DNA of 26,791 nucleotides, taken from NCBI GenBank assembly GCA_012274165.1, contig JAAPAA010000296.1:1-26791 (forward strand), in the 5' to 3' direction. The stretch comes from Thiobacillaceae bacterium. GTDB lineage: Bacteria > Pseudomonadota > Gammaproteobacteria > Burkholderiales > Thiobacillaceae. Below are positions 1 to 7,756 of the stretch, piece by piece. Numbering within the stretch: position 1 is the first letter of the stretch; the number at the start of each line of letters is the position of its first letter. The translations under genes were made by a program, and so were the position numbers. Under the pieces are notes generated by a model. It had not been told where the DNA came from, searched no databases, and saw only the letters and a program-made list of their open reading frames with translations.

Positions 1-1370
1 CCGTAGAACTTGTTGGCCTGCTCCAGCCTGGACGCGAGATTCACGATGTCGCCGATGACGGTGTAGCCGCGCGAGGTTTCTGAACCGATGTTGCCCACCG
101 TCACCTCGCCGCTGGCAATGCCCATGCGCACGTTGACCACGGGCAGGCCCTGGCGAGTGCCGAACATCTCGGGCAGCCAGGTGCGGAAGGCCTCCATGCG
201 TGCCAGCTGCTCCAGCGCAGCGATGCAGCCCAGCCGCGCGTGGTCGGCAGGCTCGGTGAAGGGCGGGCCCCAGAAGGCCATGACCGAGTCGCCGATGTAT
301 TTGTCGACGATGCCCTGCTGGCCGCGAATCACCTCGGACATCAGCGAAAAATAGCGGTTGAGGAAGCGCACCGCGGCATCCGGTGTCAGTCCCTCGCACA
401 GGCGGGTGAAATCCTGCAGGTCGGAGAAGAACACCGTCATCACCTGGCGCTCGCCGCGATCCGCCGGGATACGGCTTTCCAGCAGGCTCTTCACGATGCG
501 CGGATCGACGTACTGGCCGAAGGTTGCGCGGATGCGCTCCTTCTCGCGCAGCCCGATCACCATGTGGTTGAAAGAAGTGGCCAGCGTGGCCAGCTCATCA
601 TGCGTCCTGACCAGGATTTCCACCTCCAGATCGCCCGCCTCGACCGCTTGCGTGCCGCCCAGCAGACGCTTGACCGGATCGACCAGCGAGCGCGTGACGA
701 AGCCAGCGAAGATCAGGCCGAGCGTGGTAGCGATGGCAGTGATGATCCAGTTGAGCGTGGTGGCGCGCGACTCCTCCGCCTTGGCCTGTTTGGCGGTGTC
801 CTGGGTCAATTTGTTGAGCAGGTCGGTGGTCTTCTGGATCTCGACGTCGATGGCGTCCTTCTCGCGCAGCAGGGCGTCGCGCACGATCTTCTGCGAACGC
901 GGGGTGCCTTCCTGCGCCTCGATCTGAAACTGGCGGAAGGTGGCGTGAAAATGCTGGCGGGTGGTCTGGATGGCGGGCAGTTCCCTGCCCAGTATGGCGA
1001 GCGTGACGCGGTCGAGTTCGATGCCCTTTTCCGCTTCGGCATCGTTCAGCATGCGCAACGAGGAATCGACGATCTGGTCGGCGTTGATCCCGCGCATGTC
1101 GAAGGCGTTCGACTCCTTCGCCAGGTATTCGGGATCGGGCGTGGCCACCTCCATGCCTGCCATCACCCGCTCCAGGTGCACCATCTGGTCGCGAATGAGG
1201 ATTTCCACGCTGGCCACTTGCTGCTGCAGCGGCAGGTAGTAGTCGGCAAGCGCGCGCACCTGGTTGTTGAGCTGGCGGAAATTAAGAACAGAGAGCCAGG
1301 TGACCACCACCATCATTGCCAGCAATGTGGTGGTGATGCTGAAGATTTTCAGACTGATGGGGAGTCGCAT
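1..1370 (-). CDS. Membrane-bound class III adenylate/guanylate cyclase with HAMP domain (3' end outside window)
   Basis: Predicted to make a cyclic nucleotide (most likely cAMP) from NTP at the inner membrane. The visible 456 codons show an N-terminal membrane segment (about residues 7-29), a helical extracytoplasmic region (about 30-195), a second membrane segment (about 200-222), a HAMP linker (about 222-275) and a class III cyclase domain from about 300. Catalytic motifs are seen: FFSDLQDFT (first metal Asp), DKYIGDSVMAFWG (second metal Asp, and the Lys that selects adenine) and YTVIGDIVNLASRLE (Thr at the second purine-selecting position, then transition-state Asn and Arg). The Lys/Thr pair fits the 'universal' adenylate cyclase type. 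The start is the ATG at 1368-1370, which places the hydrophobic segment correctly; no good Shine-Dalgarno is visible. It lies 83 bp downstream of the LuxR-type regulator on the same strand, so co-transcription is likely. The C-terminus is cut by the window edge. Confidence 0.88.
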   Translation of the reverse strand, partial: MRLPISLKIFSITTTLLAMMVVVTWLSVLNFRQLNNQVRALADYYLPLQQQVASVEILIRDQMVHLERVMAGMEVATPDPEYLAKESNAFDMRGINADQIVDSSLRMLNDAEAEKGIELDRVTLAILGRELPAIQTTRQHFHATFRQFQIEAQEGTPRSQKIVRDALLREKDAIDVEIQKTTDLLNKLTQDTAKQAKAEESRATTLNWIITAIATTLGLIFAGFVTRSLVDPVKRLLGGTQAVEAGDLEVEILVRTHDELATLATSFNHMVIGLREKERIRATFGQYVDPRIVKSLLESRIPADRGERQVMTVFFSDLQDFTRLCEGLTPDAAVRFLNRYFSLMSEVIRGQQGIVDKYIGDSVMAFWGPPFTEPADHARLGCIAALEQLARMEAFRTWLPEMFGTRQGLPVVNVRMGIASGEVTVGNIGSETSRGYTVIGDIVNLASRLEQANKFY

Positions 1371-1453
1371 GGCGCCAGACCGGGAAGTGCGCGATACCGC
1401 ACAGCCTGATCGCACGCAGCGGATTCGTCAATCGTCTGCAGAAAGCGGTTGAG

Positions 1454-2272
1454 TTATGCGCCCTCGCGCTTGTCCGTGAGCACGGTCAGCTCTGCCAGCG
1501 GATCCGCGATCAGCGGCGGCTTGCCCTGCGCGATCTGGTTACGGTCCATCACGATGCGGAACAGGCGCAACACATTGGAGACGGGGCACACCTTCTGGAA
1601 GGTCAGCAGGATCAGCTGCTGTTTGTTGCTGACGTCGAATTTCTTGAAGATATTGCGCAGGTGCAGTTTGACGCTTTGCTCCGACAAGTTCATTTCGCCC
1701 GCGATTTCCTTGGTCGACAAGCCACCCAGCACATGGCGATAAATCTCCGCCTCGCGCCTGGTCAGCACGCTGCGGATCAGCTCGATCGCCTGATTGATGA
1801 TGCCCTCGATTTCAACCACCCGCAGGATCAGCCTTTGCAGGATATGCCGCTCCACCCACAGCTCGCCTTCCAGCACGGTGCGGATCGCTTTCAGCAAATG
1901 ATCGCCGCTCATCTTTTCGTTGATGTAGCCGGCCGCGCCTGAACGCACGATTTTCAGCAGAAACTCGTCTGGCATGTCGTGGCCGAAAACGATGATCTTG
2001 AGATTGGGCGCGTGCTGCAGAAAACGGCTGAAGCCATCGGGTGCGTCCTGCACCGCCTGCCGGTGAACCAGCAGCACATCGGCAGGCTGTGCGGTAAAAG
2101 CATCCCAGCATCCTTCTCCGGGCTTGACGCACGCCACCACTTCGCTCTCGGCCGAACGTGCCAGCACGGCCAGCAGCCCCTCAAGATAAAAGTCCGGATT
2201 GGCCAGGACAAATACCCGGGTCGTCGCGTTGGCCAGCGCGGTCGGCTGTGCCTGTTCAGTGCCGTTATCCAT
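1454..2272 (-). CDS. LuxR/NarL-type transcriptional regulator with degenerate receiver domain
   Basis: DNA-binding regulator of 272 aa. Residues about 18-135 have the length and pattern of a NarL-type receiver (closing with SGAAGYINEKMSGDHLLKAI), and residues about 165-225 are a LuxR-type helix-turn-helix (LTRREAEIYRHVLGGLSTKE, then the recognition region SEQSVKLHLRNIFKKF). The phosphorylation pocket is missing: the acidic pair near the N-terminus reads Ala-Asn in FVLANPDF, and the phosphoacceptor Asp is replaced by His70 in VLLVHRQAV. It is therefore probably not controlled by normal phosphotransfer. A C-terminal tail of about 45 residues extends past the HTH. I chose the ATG at 2270-2272; GGAGGAG lies about 13 bases upstream, a long spacing. 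An in-frame ATG at 2306-2308 would add 12 Arg-rich residues and is less likely. It is divergent from the alpha-oxoamine synthase and upstream of the cyclase. Ligand or partner unknown. Confidence 0.85.
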   Translation of the reverse strand: MDNGTEQAQPTALANATTRVFVLANPDFYLEGLLAVLARSAESEVVACVKPGEGCWDAFTAQPADVLLVHRQAVQDAPDGFSRFLQHAPNLKIIVFGHDMPDEFLLKIVRSGAAGYINEKMSGDHLLKAIRTVLEGELWVERHILQRLILRVVEIEGIINQAIELIRSVLTRREAEIYRHVLGGLSTKEIAGEMNLSEQSVKLHLRNIFKKFDVSNKQQLILLTFQKVCPVSNVLRLFRIVMDRNQIAQGKPPLIADPLAELTVLTDKREGA

Positions 2273-2319
2273 TTTATTGATGCGTCTCCTCCGGGTTCTT
2301 CTATGCATGCCGCCGGTCG

Positions 2320-2346
2320 ATTATGCCCCTCCTGCACCATCATCAA
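2320..2346 (-). promoter_or_regulatory. Possible promoter of the LuxR-type regulator gene
   Basis: On the minus strand TTGATG (2341-2346) is followed after 15 bases by CATAAT (2320-2325), a good -10 match but with a short spacer. A start near 2313 would leave a leader of about 40 bases before the ATG at 2272. The AT-rich tract just upstream could act as an UP-like element. Pattern match only. Confidence 0.3.
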
Positions 2347-2457
2347 CCCGTCAAAAACATCAAATTTTTCAACTCAATCAATAATTTAAATATATATCCT
2401 GGCCATTTGGACAGGTTTTCGGCGAGTCCACCTAACCCTTTGCCATGGGTGACAGGC

Positions 2458-2473
2458 TGGTACATCTGTACCA
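2458..2473. promoter_or_regulatory. Perfect inverted repeat, candidate operator
   Basis: TGGTAC-ATCT-GTACCA has two perfect 6-bp arms around a 4-bp spacer. It lies 166 bp upstream of the oxoamine synthase start and about 185 bp upstream of the LuxR-type regulator start. A 16-bp dyad suits a dimeric HTH regulator, and the adjacent LuxR-type protein is the obvious candidate. The binding partner is inferred. Confidence 0.4.
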
Positions 2474-2638
2474 AATGTATGGGTTTTTGCCTGCAAGAAA
2501 TAGCTACATGTCCAGATTGTTGCAACACCGCGCTCTCGATACATTGGCTGTCACAAGCAGTGAGGTTTTGCGTTGCCCCGTTGCTGAGCCCACTACCCAA
2601 TAACGCTCAAAAAAACAGCACCTTAAGGAGAGACACCG

Positions 2639-3946
2639 ATGAATGATTTTGCCAGCGCCCCCGTTCTCGACACCGTACAAACCACCCTGAATGTAATGGA
2701 CCCTGCAATCGACCCGCTTGAGCAAGCCGGATCGATCTCCGGCGCCATGGTCTACGGCGATCTGTTCGCCAAGGCGTTTTTCGCCAAAAAGGGCAGTGCG
2801 CTGAACCGGGTCAAGCCTGAGCATATCGCGCTGGGCATGCGCAAGATCGACGCGGTCAGCGAGCGCGAAGTGGTGTTCGACGGCCGCAGGATGCTGATGC
2901 TGTCGTCCAACAACTATCTCGGGCTGGCCAGCGATCCGCGCCTGTCCGGCGCCGGCATCCAGGCCATTCAGGCATGGGGCAACAGCACCAGCGGCAGCCG
3001 CCTGCTCAACGGCACCAACGAGCTGCACGAAGAACTGGAGCGCAAGCTGGCGAAGTTCAAGCAGCTGGAATCGGTGGTTGCGTTCCAGAGCGGCTACATG
3101 GCCAACCTGGGCGCGATCAGCGCACTGCTGTCGAAGGACGACGTCGCCATCGTCGACAAGCTGGTGCATGCCAGCATTCTGGATGGCTGCACCCTGGCCG
3201 GGGCGCAGGTGCGCAGCTTCAAGCACCAGGACATGAAATCGCTGGAACGGGTGCTGCAGGAAGTCGGCTACAAGGCATGCAAGCTGATCGTCGTGGATGG
3301 CATCTACAGCATGGACGGCGACTTCGCCAGGCTGCCGGAAATCATGGCGCTGGCCAGGCGCTACGGCGCGCGCGTCATGGTCGACGACGCCCATGCCACC
3401 GGCGTGGCCGGTCCGCACGGCCGTGGTACGGCCGACCATTTCGGCATCGACGAGCCCGACATCGTCACCGGCACCCTCTCCAAGGCATTCGGCTGCATCG
3501 GCGGCTTCGTCGGTGCCAAAAAAGACGTGATGGAATTCATCAAGTACAACTCGCGCGCCTTTATCTATTCGACCAGCATGAGTCCCGCGGTGACCTCCGC
3601 CCTGATCAAGGCAGTCGACATCATCGAAAACGAACAGGACAAGCGCATCAACCTGTGGGCCTGCACCCATCACCTGCTGCGCGGCCTGAAAGCCGTGGGC
3701 TTCAATACCGGCGTCAGCGAAACGCCGATCATTCCCATCATCCTCAGCGAGGAAACCACGATGTTCGAACTGGTGGCGCGGCTGGATGCCGACGACATTT
3801 TTGCCAGCCCGGTGATTTTTCCGGCCTGTCCGCGCAACAAGCCGCGCGTACGCATCAGTCTGAGTTCCGAACACACGATAGCTGACATGGACCGCGTGAT
3901 CGAGTCGTGTGAGCGGCATGGTCGCGCGATGGGTCTGATCCACTGA
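2639..3946 (+). CDS. Alpha-oxoamine synthase family PLP enzyme (serine palmitoyltransferase / KBL / BioF-like)
   Basis: Predicted to condense an amino acid with an acyl-CoA (or acyl-ACP) with loss of CO2, giving an alpha-amino ketone. The 435-aa protein has the full fold-type I core after an N-terminal extension of about 75 residues. Visible motifs are SSNNYLGLASDP (89-100), SGSRLLNGTNELHEELE (118-134), His178 in HASILDGC (stacks on PLP), VDDAHATG (248-255) and the PLP lysine Lys282 in TGTLSKAFGCIGGF. The QSGYMANLG segment and the later LWACTHHLLRGLKAVGF segment recall bacterial serine palmitoyltransferases more than BioF or CqsA, but the substrates cannot be read from sequence. The start is firm: TTAAGGAG lies 8 bases upstream. 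The YggS-type gene begins 12 bases after its stop. Alternatives are 2-amino-3-ketobutyrate ligase or a CqsA/LqsA-like signal synthase. Confidence 0.88.
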   Translation: MNDFASAPVLDTVQTTLNVMDPAIDPLEQAGSISGAMVYGDLFAKAFFAKKGSALNRVKPEHIALGMRKIDAVSEREVVFDGRRMLMLSSNNYLGLASDPRLSGAGIQAIQAWGNSTSGSRLLNGTNELHEELERKLAKFKQLESVVAFQSGYMANLGAISALLSKDDVAIVDKLVHASILDGCTLAGAQVRSFKHQDMKSLERVLQEVGYKACKLIVVDGIYSMDGDFARLPEIMALARRYGARVMVDDAHATGVAGPHGRGTADHFGIDEPDIVTGTLSKAFGCIGGFVGAKKDVMEFIKYNSRAFIYSTSMSPAVTSALIKAVDIIENEQDKRINLWACTHHLLRGLKAVGFNTGVSETPIIPIILSEETTMFELVARLDADDIFASPVIFPACPRNKPRVRISLSSEHTIADMDRVIESCERHGRAMGLIH

Positions 3947-3958
3947 GCGGGGCGCGCG

Positions 3959-4693
3959 ATGTCTGAACACGCTGTGATTGAACACATTCCCGGCCGGGTC
4001 ATGGCTGTACACAACCGGCTTGCCCGCGCCGCGCTCGCCTTCAGCCGCAATCCGGGCGACATCACCCTGCTGGCGGTCAGCAAAACCTACGACCACAGGG
4101 CGGTACGCGCGGCCGCGCGGACGGGACAGCGGGATTTCGGCGAAAATTATCTGCAGGAAGCGCTGGACAAGCAAAAGGCCGTCGCCAATCCGAACCTGGT
4201 CTGGCACTTCATCGGCCCGATCCAGAGCAACAAGACGCGCGGCATTGCCGAAAACTTTGCCTGGGCGCACAGCGTCGACCGCCTGAAAATTGCCGAGCGG
4301 CTGTCGGCCCAGCGCCCGGACGGCATGCCGCCGCTCAACCTGTGCATCGAAGTGAACATCAGCGGCGAGGCCAGCAAGGGCGGCGCGACACCCGACACGG
4401 TCCTGCAACTGGCCGAACAGATCGCCAGGCTGCCGCGCGTACATCTGCGCGGTCTGATGGCGATTCCCGCGCCCACCCCCGACATGGTGCAGCAGCGCTC
4501 GGCGTTTTACCAGGTGCGCACATTGTTCAACACACTGAATGCCCACGGACTCAATGTCGACACGCTGTCGATGGGCATGTCCGGCGACTTCGAATCCGCC
4601 ATCGCCGAAGGATCGACCATGGTGCGCATCGGTACAGCCATTTTCGGCGCCCGCTCGTATGCAGCACTCAACCATCAAAAGGAATCAGCATGA
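3959..4693 (+). CDS. YggS/PLPBP family pyridoxal-phosphate homeostasis protein
   Basis: Protein of 244 aa with a single alanine-racemase-like PLP barrel. This family binds PLP and helps keep vitamin B6 and amino/keto-acid pools in balance; no catalytic activity is established for it. Diagnostic segments are LLAVSKTYDHRAVR (PLP lysine Lys42), DFGENYLQEALDKQ, WHFIGPIQSNKTR, CIEVNISGEASKGG and the C-terminal LSMGMSGDFESAIAEGSTMV with VRIGTAIFG. It lies 12 bp after the oxoamine synthase and its TGA overlaps the methyltransferase ATG (ATGA), so it is translationally coupled within a three-gene unit. In many bacteria yggS sits beside proC or yggT; here it is sandwiched between a PLP enzyme and a methyltransferase. 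It may serve PLP supply to that enzyme (inference). Confidence 0.92.
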   Translation: MSEHAVIEHIPGRVMAVHNRLARAALAFSRNPGDITLLAVSKTYDHRAVRAAARTGQRDFGENYLQEALDKQKAVANPNLVWHFIGPIQSNKTRGIAENFAWAHSVDRLKIAERLSAQRPDGMPPLNLCIEVNISGEASKGGATPDTVLQLAEQIARLPRVHLRGLMAIPAPTPDMVQQRSAFYQVRTLFNTLNAHGLNVDTLSMGMSGDFESAIAEGSTMVRIGTAIFGARSYAALNHQKESA

Positions 4694-5361
4694 GCACACT
4701 CACCGCCACCGCGAAAAATCGCTACAACCACACGGCCTGGTTCTATGAGCCGCTGGCCGCCGTGTATTCATTCGGCAAGATCCGTGCGTCGAAGCTGCAT
4801 GAACTGCAATACATGCAGCCCGGACAGAACGTGCTGTACGCCGGCGTGGGCGGCGGCGAAGACGCGGTACGCGCGGCTGAAAAAGGCGCGCAGATTACCT
4901 GCATCGATCTGGCCCCAGCCATGCTGGCGCACGTCGATCAAAAACTGGCGGACGCGGGGGTCAGTGGAGAACTGATTTGTGGCGATCTGCTGCTGCATAA
5001 CCGCACCGGGCACTACGACGTGATTTGCGCCAACTATTTCCTGAACGTGTTCACCACCGATGTCATGCAGAAAATGCTGGGCCAACTGATCAGCCTGCTC
5101 AAGCCAGGCGGGCTGCTGCTGGTGGCCGACTTTGCCGTGCCACAGGGCAACGCGCTGCTGCGCGCGACCCACGCGTTTTATTACCGGATCGCCAATGTGT
5201 TGTATTGGGTGATTTCGAACAGCGACCTGCACCCGATTTACGATTATTCAACGATCCTGTCGCGCCATGGCCTCAGCGTCAGCGAGGTGGCGCGCCATCG
5301 CCTGTTTCCGGGCGGTCCGCGCTATTTTCAGACGGTGATTGCGCAAAAGCCTGCGGCCTAG
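4690..5361 (+). CDS. Class I SAM-dependent methyltransferase
   Basis: Protein of 223 aa with a Rossmann methyltransferase fold. Motif I is NVLYAGVGGGEDAVRAA (47-63), with Gly-Val-Gly-Gly-Gly replacing the usual G-x-G-x-G. The acidic residue that binds the SAM ribose is Asp73 in TCIDLAPAML. ELICGDLLLH and YDVICANYFLNVF follow, then LLKPGGLLLVADFAVP (136-151). The C-terminal part (HAFYYRIANVLYWVISN) is aromatic and hydrophobic, suggesting a lipophilic substrate. The start ATG overlaps the stop of the YggS-type gene, with AAGGAA just upstream. Its position as third gene after an alpha-oxoamine synthase suggests it methylates the product of that enzyme or a derivative, but this is inference. The downstream neighbour aroC converges, with only 8 bp between stops. 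Confidence 0.85.
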   Translation: MSTLTATAKNRYNHTAWFYEPLAAVYSFGKIRASKLHELQYMQPGQNVLYAGVGGGEDAVRAAEKGAQITCIDLAPAMLAHVDQKLADAGVSGELICGDLLLHNRTGHYDVICANYFLNVFTTDVMQKMLGQLISLLKPGGLLLVADFAVPQGNALLRATHAFYYRIANVLYWVISNSDLHPIYDYSTILSRHGLSVSEVARHRLFPGGPRYFQTVIAQKPAA

Positions 5362-5369
5362 CGCAGCAC

Positions 5370-6470
5370 TCAGGTGGTGCGGCCCGCCACCACCGGCGTC
5401 CCGCTGGTGACATCGCCGCATTGCGCGCGATGGCGCAGCGCGTGATCCATCAGCACAATCGCCATCAGCGCTTCAGCGATCGGGGTGGCGCGGATGCCGA
5501 CGCAGGGGTCGTGCCGGCCGTGGGTGACGACCTCGATCGGCTGGCCGTGCAGGTTGATCGAGCGGCCCGGCAGGCGTATCGACGAAGTGGGCTTGATCGC
5601 GATGTGCGCGACGATGGCCTGACCGGACGAAATGCCGCCGAGCACGCCGCCGGCGTGGTTGGAGAGAAAGCCCTCGGGGGTGATTTCGTCGCGATGCTCG
5701 GTGCCCAATTGCCTGGCAGCGTCCATGCCGTCGCCGATTTCCACGCCCTTGACGGCGTTGAGCCCCATCAGCGCGTGAGCGAGGTCGGCGTCGAGCTTAT
5801 CGTACAGCGGTTCGCCCCAGCCGGGCGGTACGTTTTCGGCAACCACGCTGATCCTGGCGCCGACCGAGTCGCCCGATTTGCGCAGTTCGTCCATGTAGGT
5901 TTCAAGCTGCGGCACGATGGCCGCATTCGGCGAAAAGAAGGCGTTGTTGCCGATTGCGTCCCATGATTCGAAGGGAATCTCAAGCGGCCCCAGCGCGCTC
6001 ATGTAGCCGCGAATCACGATGCCGTATTTTTCCGCCAGCCATTTCTTGGCGATGGCGCCGGCACCGACAATGGGCGCCGTCAGCCGTGCCGACGAGCGTC
6101 CGCCGCCGCGCGGGTCGCGAAAGCCGTATTTCTGCGTATACGTGTAGTCGGCGTGGCCGGGGCGGAAGGTCTCGCTGATATTGCCGTAGTCCTTGCTGCG
6201 CTGGTCTTCGTTGCGGATCAAGAGCGCAATCGGCGTGCCGGTGGTCTTGCCTTCGTACAAGCCGGAGAGAATTTCCACGCTGTCGGATTCGCGGCGCTGG
6301 GTGACATGACGCGAGGTGCCGGGTTTGCGCCGGTCCAGGTCATGCTGGATGTCGGCCTCAGCCAACGCCATACCGGGAGGACAGCCATCCACCACGCAGC
6401 CGATGGCGGGGCCGTGCGATTCGCCGAAAACGGTGACACAAAAAAGCTTGCCGAGTGTGCTGCCTGACAT
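5370..6470 (-). CDS. aroC: Chorismate synthase
   Basis: Last enzyme of the shikimate pathway: it converts 5-enolpyruvylshikimate-3-phosphate to chorismate using reduced FMN, in the cytoplasm. The 366-aa length is normal. Family signatures are clear: FGESHGPAIGCVVDGCPPG near the N-terminus, HVTQRRESDSVEILSG, FRPGHADYTYTQKYG followed by FRDPRGGGRSSARLTA, and near the C-terminus GVLGGISSGQAIVAHIAIKP and GIRATPIAEALMA. The start ATG at 6468-6470 yields the usual N-terminus but has only a weak upstream AGGTT. It converges with the methyltransferase gene and diverges from the transaldolase gene. No partner shikimate gene is nearby. Confidence 0.98.
   Translation of the reverse strand: MSGSTLGKLFCVTVFGESHGPAIGCVVDGCPPGMALAEADIQHDLDRRKPGTSRHVTQRRESDSVEILSGLYEGKTTGTPIALLIRNEDQRSKDYGNISETFRPGHADYTYTQKYGFRDPRGGGRSSARLTAPIVGAGAIAKKWLAEKYGIVIRGYMSALGPLEIPFESWDAIGNNAFFSPNAAIVPQLETYMDELRKSGDSVGARISVVAENVPPGWGEPLYDKLDADLAHALMGLNAVKGVEIGDGMDAARQLGTEHRDEITPEGFLSNHAGGVLGGISSGQAIVAHIAIKPTSSIRLPGRSINLHGQPIEVVTHGRHDPCVGIRATPIAEALMAIVLMDHALRHRAQCGDVTSGTPVVAGRTT
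5373..5394. terminator. GC-rich hairpin at the convergent gene junction (weak terminator candidate)
   Basis: GGTGGTG and CACCACC form a perfect 7-bp stem with an 8-base loop. It lies inside the last codons of aroC, just past the stop of the convergent methyltransferase gene. There is no T-run on either strand, so intrinsic termination is doubtful. Confidence 0.2.
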
Positions 6471-6634
6471 GAAGATAACCTGGAAAAAAATGAAGCCGGC
6501 AGGGCCGAAATAATGCCGCGAAGTCTAGCACAGGCGCGGCTTCGGCCGGCCGCCGCCAGGCTTCGTTGAACGTCCTGCCGGATGGCGACTCTATTCTTGT
6601 CAGCTATGCTGAACTTCTCAACGGAGGATCGCCC

Positions 6635-7714
6635 ATGAACGCAGCACTGCATGTCACCACGCTCGGCCAGAGCCTTTGGCTCGACAACCTGTCACGCAGC
6701 CTGATCCGCGACGGCACGCTGGCTCGATTGATCGCCGAAGACGGCGTGTCGGGCGTGACCTCGAACCCGTCGATATTCCAGAATGCCCTCGCCACCAGTC
6801 CGTATTACGCCGACGACCTGGCGCAGCTCAAGGCCAGCGAACCAGACACTGAGCGCCGCTACGAAGCCCTGATGATCCCCGACATCCAGGCCGCCTGTGA
6901 TTTGCTGCTGCCGGTGTTCGAACGCAGCGGCGGCAACGACGGCTACGTCAGCCTGGAAGTCGCGCCGCGCTGGGCGGATGACGCCACGCGCACGGTTGAA
7001 GAAGCGCAGCGGTTGTCCGCGGCAGTCGGTCGCCGCAACCTGCTGGTGAAGGTGCCCGGCACAATCGAGGGCGCGCGCGCTTTCGAAACGCTGACCGCAC
7101 TCGGCATCAACGTCAATGTCACCCTGCTGTTTTCGGTTGCGCAAACCGAAGCGGTGTTCAGCGCCTATATTCGCGGCCTCACGGCTCGCGTTCAGGCGGG
7201 TGCTGACATCCATCACAGCAAGGCGGTCGCCAGTCTGTTCCTGTCGCGCGTCGACACCCTGGTCGATACGCAGCTGACTGCAATCGGCACGCCGGAAGCG
7301 CTGTCGCTGCGCGGCAAGGCGGCGGTGGCCATGGCCAAGCTCGCCTATCAGCGCTATGTGGCCATTTTTCACGGCGAGGCGTTTGCTGCACTCGCACAAC
7401 ACGGTGCGGCGCCACAATTTCTGCTGTGGGCGAGCACCGGCGTTAAAAATCCGGACTATTCCGATCTGCTGTATGTCGAACCGCTGATCGGCAAGGAAAC
7501 CATCAACACGCTGCCCGACAAAACCCTCGCCGCATTGGCCGACCACGGTAAACCGGCACTGCGTGTCGAAGCAGGGGTCACCGAAGCCGAAGTACAACTC
7601 ATCCAGCTGGAACGACTGGGCATCGACATGGACCAGGTTGGCCAGACCCTGCAGGGCGATGGCGTCAAGTTGTTTGAAGCGTCCTTCCAGAAGCTGCTCC
7701 AGCAAACAGCCTGA
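6635..7714 (+). CDS. tal: Transaldolase
   Basis: Cytoplasmic enzyme of the pentose phosphate pathway that moves a dihydroxyacetone unit from sedoheptulose-7-phosphate to glyceraldehyde-3-phosphate. The 359-aa protein carries VTSNPSIFQNAL (41-52) and the Schiff-base lysine Lys139 in NLLVKVPGTIEGARAF. Other matches are ALGINVNVTLLFSV, ASLFLSRVDTLVD and LLWASTGVKNPDYSDLLYVE. The length and the C-terminal extension resemble the longer Tal subfamily seen in actinobacteria and cyanobacteria. The start is the ATG at 6635 because GGAGG lies 7 bases upstream; the ATG at 6566 lacks a Shine-Dalgarno and would add 23 unrelated residues. It precedes frmA by 42 bp, so the sugar-phosphate enzyme and the formaldehyde pair may be co-transcribed. 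Confidence 0.96.
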   Translation: MNAALHVTTLGQSLWLDNLSRSLIRDGTLARLIAEDGVSGVTSNPSIFQNALATSPYYADDLAQLKASEPDTERRYEALMIPDIQAACDLLLPVFERSGGNDGYVSLEVAPRWADDATRTVEEAQRLSAAVGRRNLLVKVPGTIEGARAFETLTALGINVNVTLLFSVAQTEAVFSAYIRGLTARVQAGADIHHSKAVASLFLSRVDTLVDTQLTAIGTPEALSLRGKAAVAMAKLAYQRYVAIFHGEAFAALAQHGAAPQFLLWASTGVKNPDYSDLLYVEPLIGKETINTLPDKTLAALADHGKPALRVEAGVTEAEVQLIQLERLGIDMDQVGQTLQGDGVKLFEASFQKLLQQTA

Positions 7715-7756
7715 GCCATCACGCCACTCCGGTCCATTCAAACGAGGAAGCCATCC

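Larger units (their letters stand above)
2273..2638. promoter_or_regulatory. Divergent regulatory region between the LuxR-type gene and the oxoamine synthase gene
   Basis: Non-coding gap of 366 bp between divergent genes. It holds an AT-rich tract (about 2343-2398) that stands out from the GC-rich surroundings, a perfect inverted repeat at 2458-2473, a 10-bp palindrome TGTTGCAACA at 2518-2527, and a strong Shine-Dalgarno (TTAAGGAG, 2623-2630) for the rightward gene. A weak leftward promoter candidate is listed separately. I saw no convincing rightward -35/-10 pair. No small ORF here looks real. Confidence 0.6.

Noticed and set aside
2504..4678. A 724-codon open frame on the minus strand opposite the oxoamine synthase and YggS-type genes
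   Set aside because: The plus-strand proteins match known families along their full length. The minus-strand frame is low-complexity (His/Gln/Ala/Arg rich), has no recognisable domain and is the expected shadow of GC-rich codon use.
6566..6634. Upstream ATG of the transaldolase gene
   Set aside because: It has no ribosome binding site and adds residues not expected in the family; GGAGG precedes the ATG at 6635.
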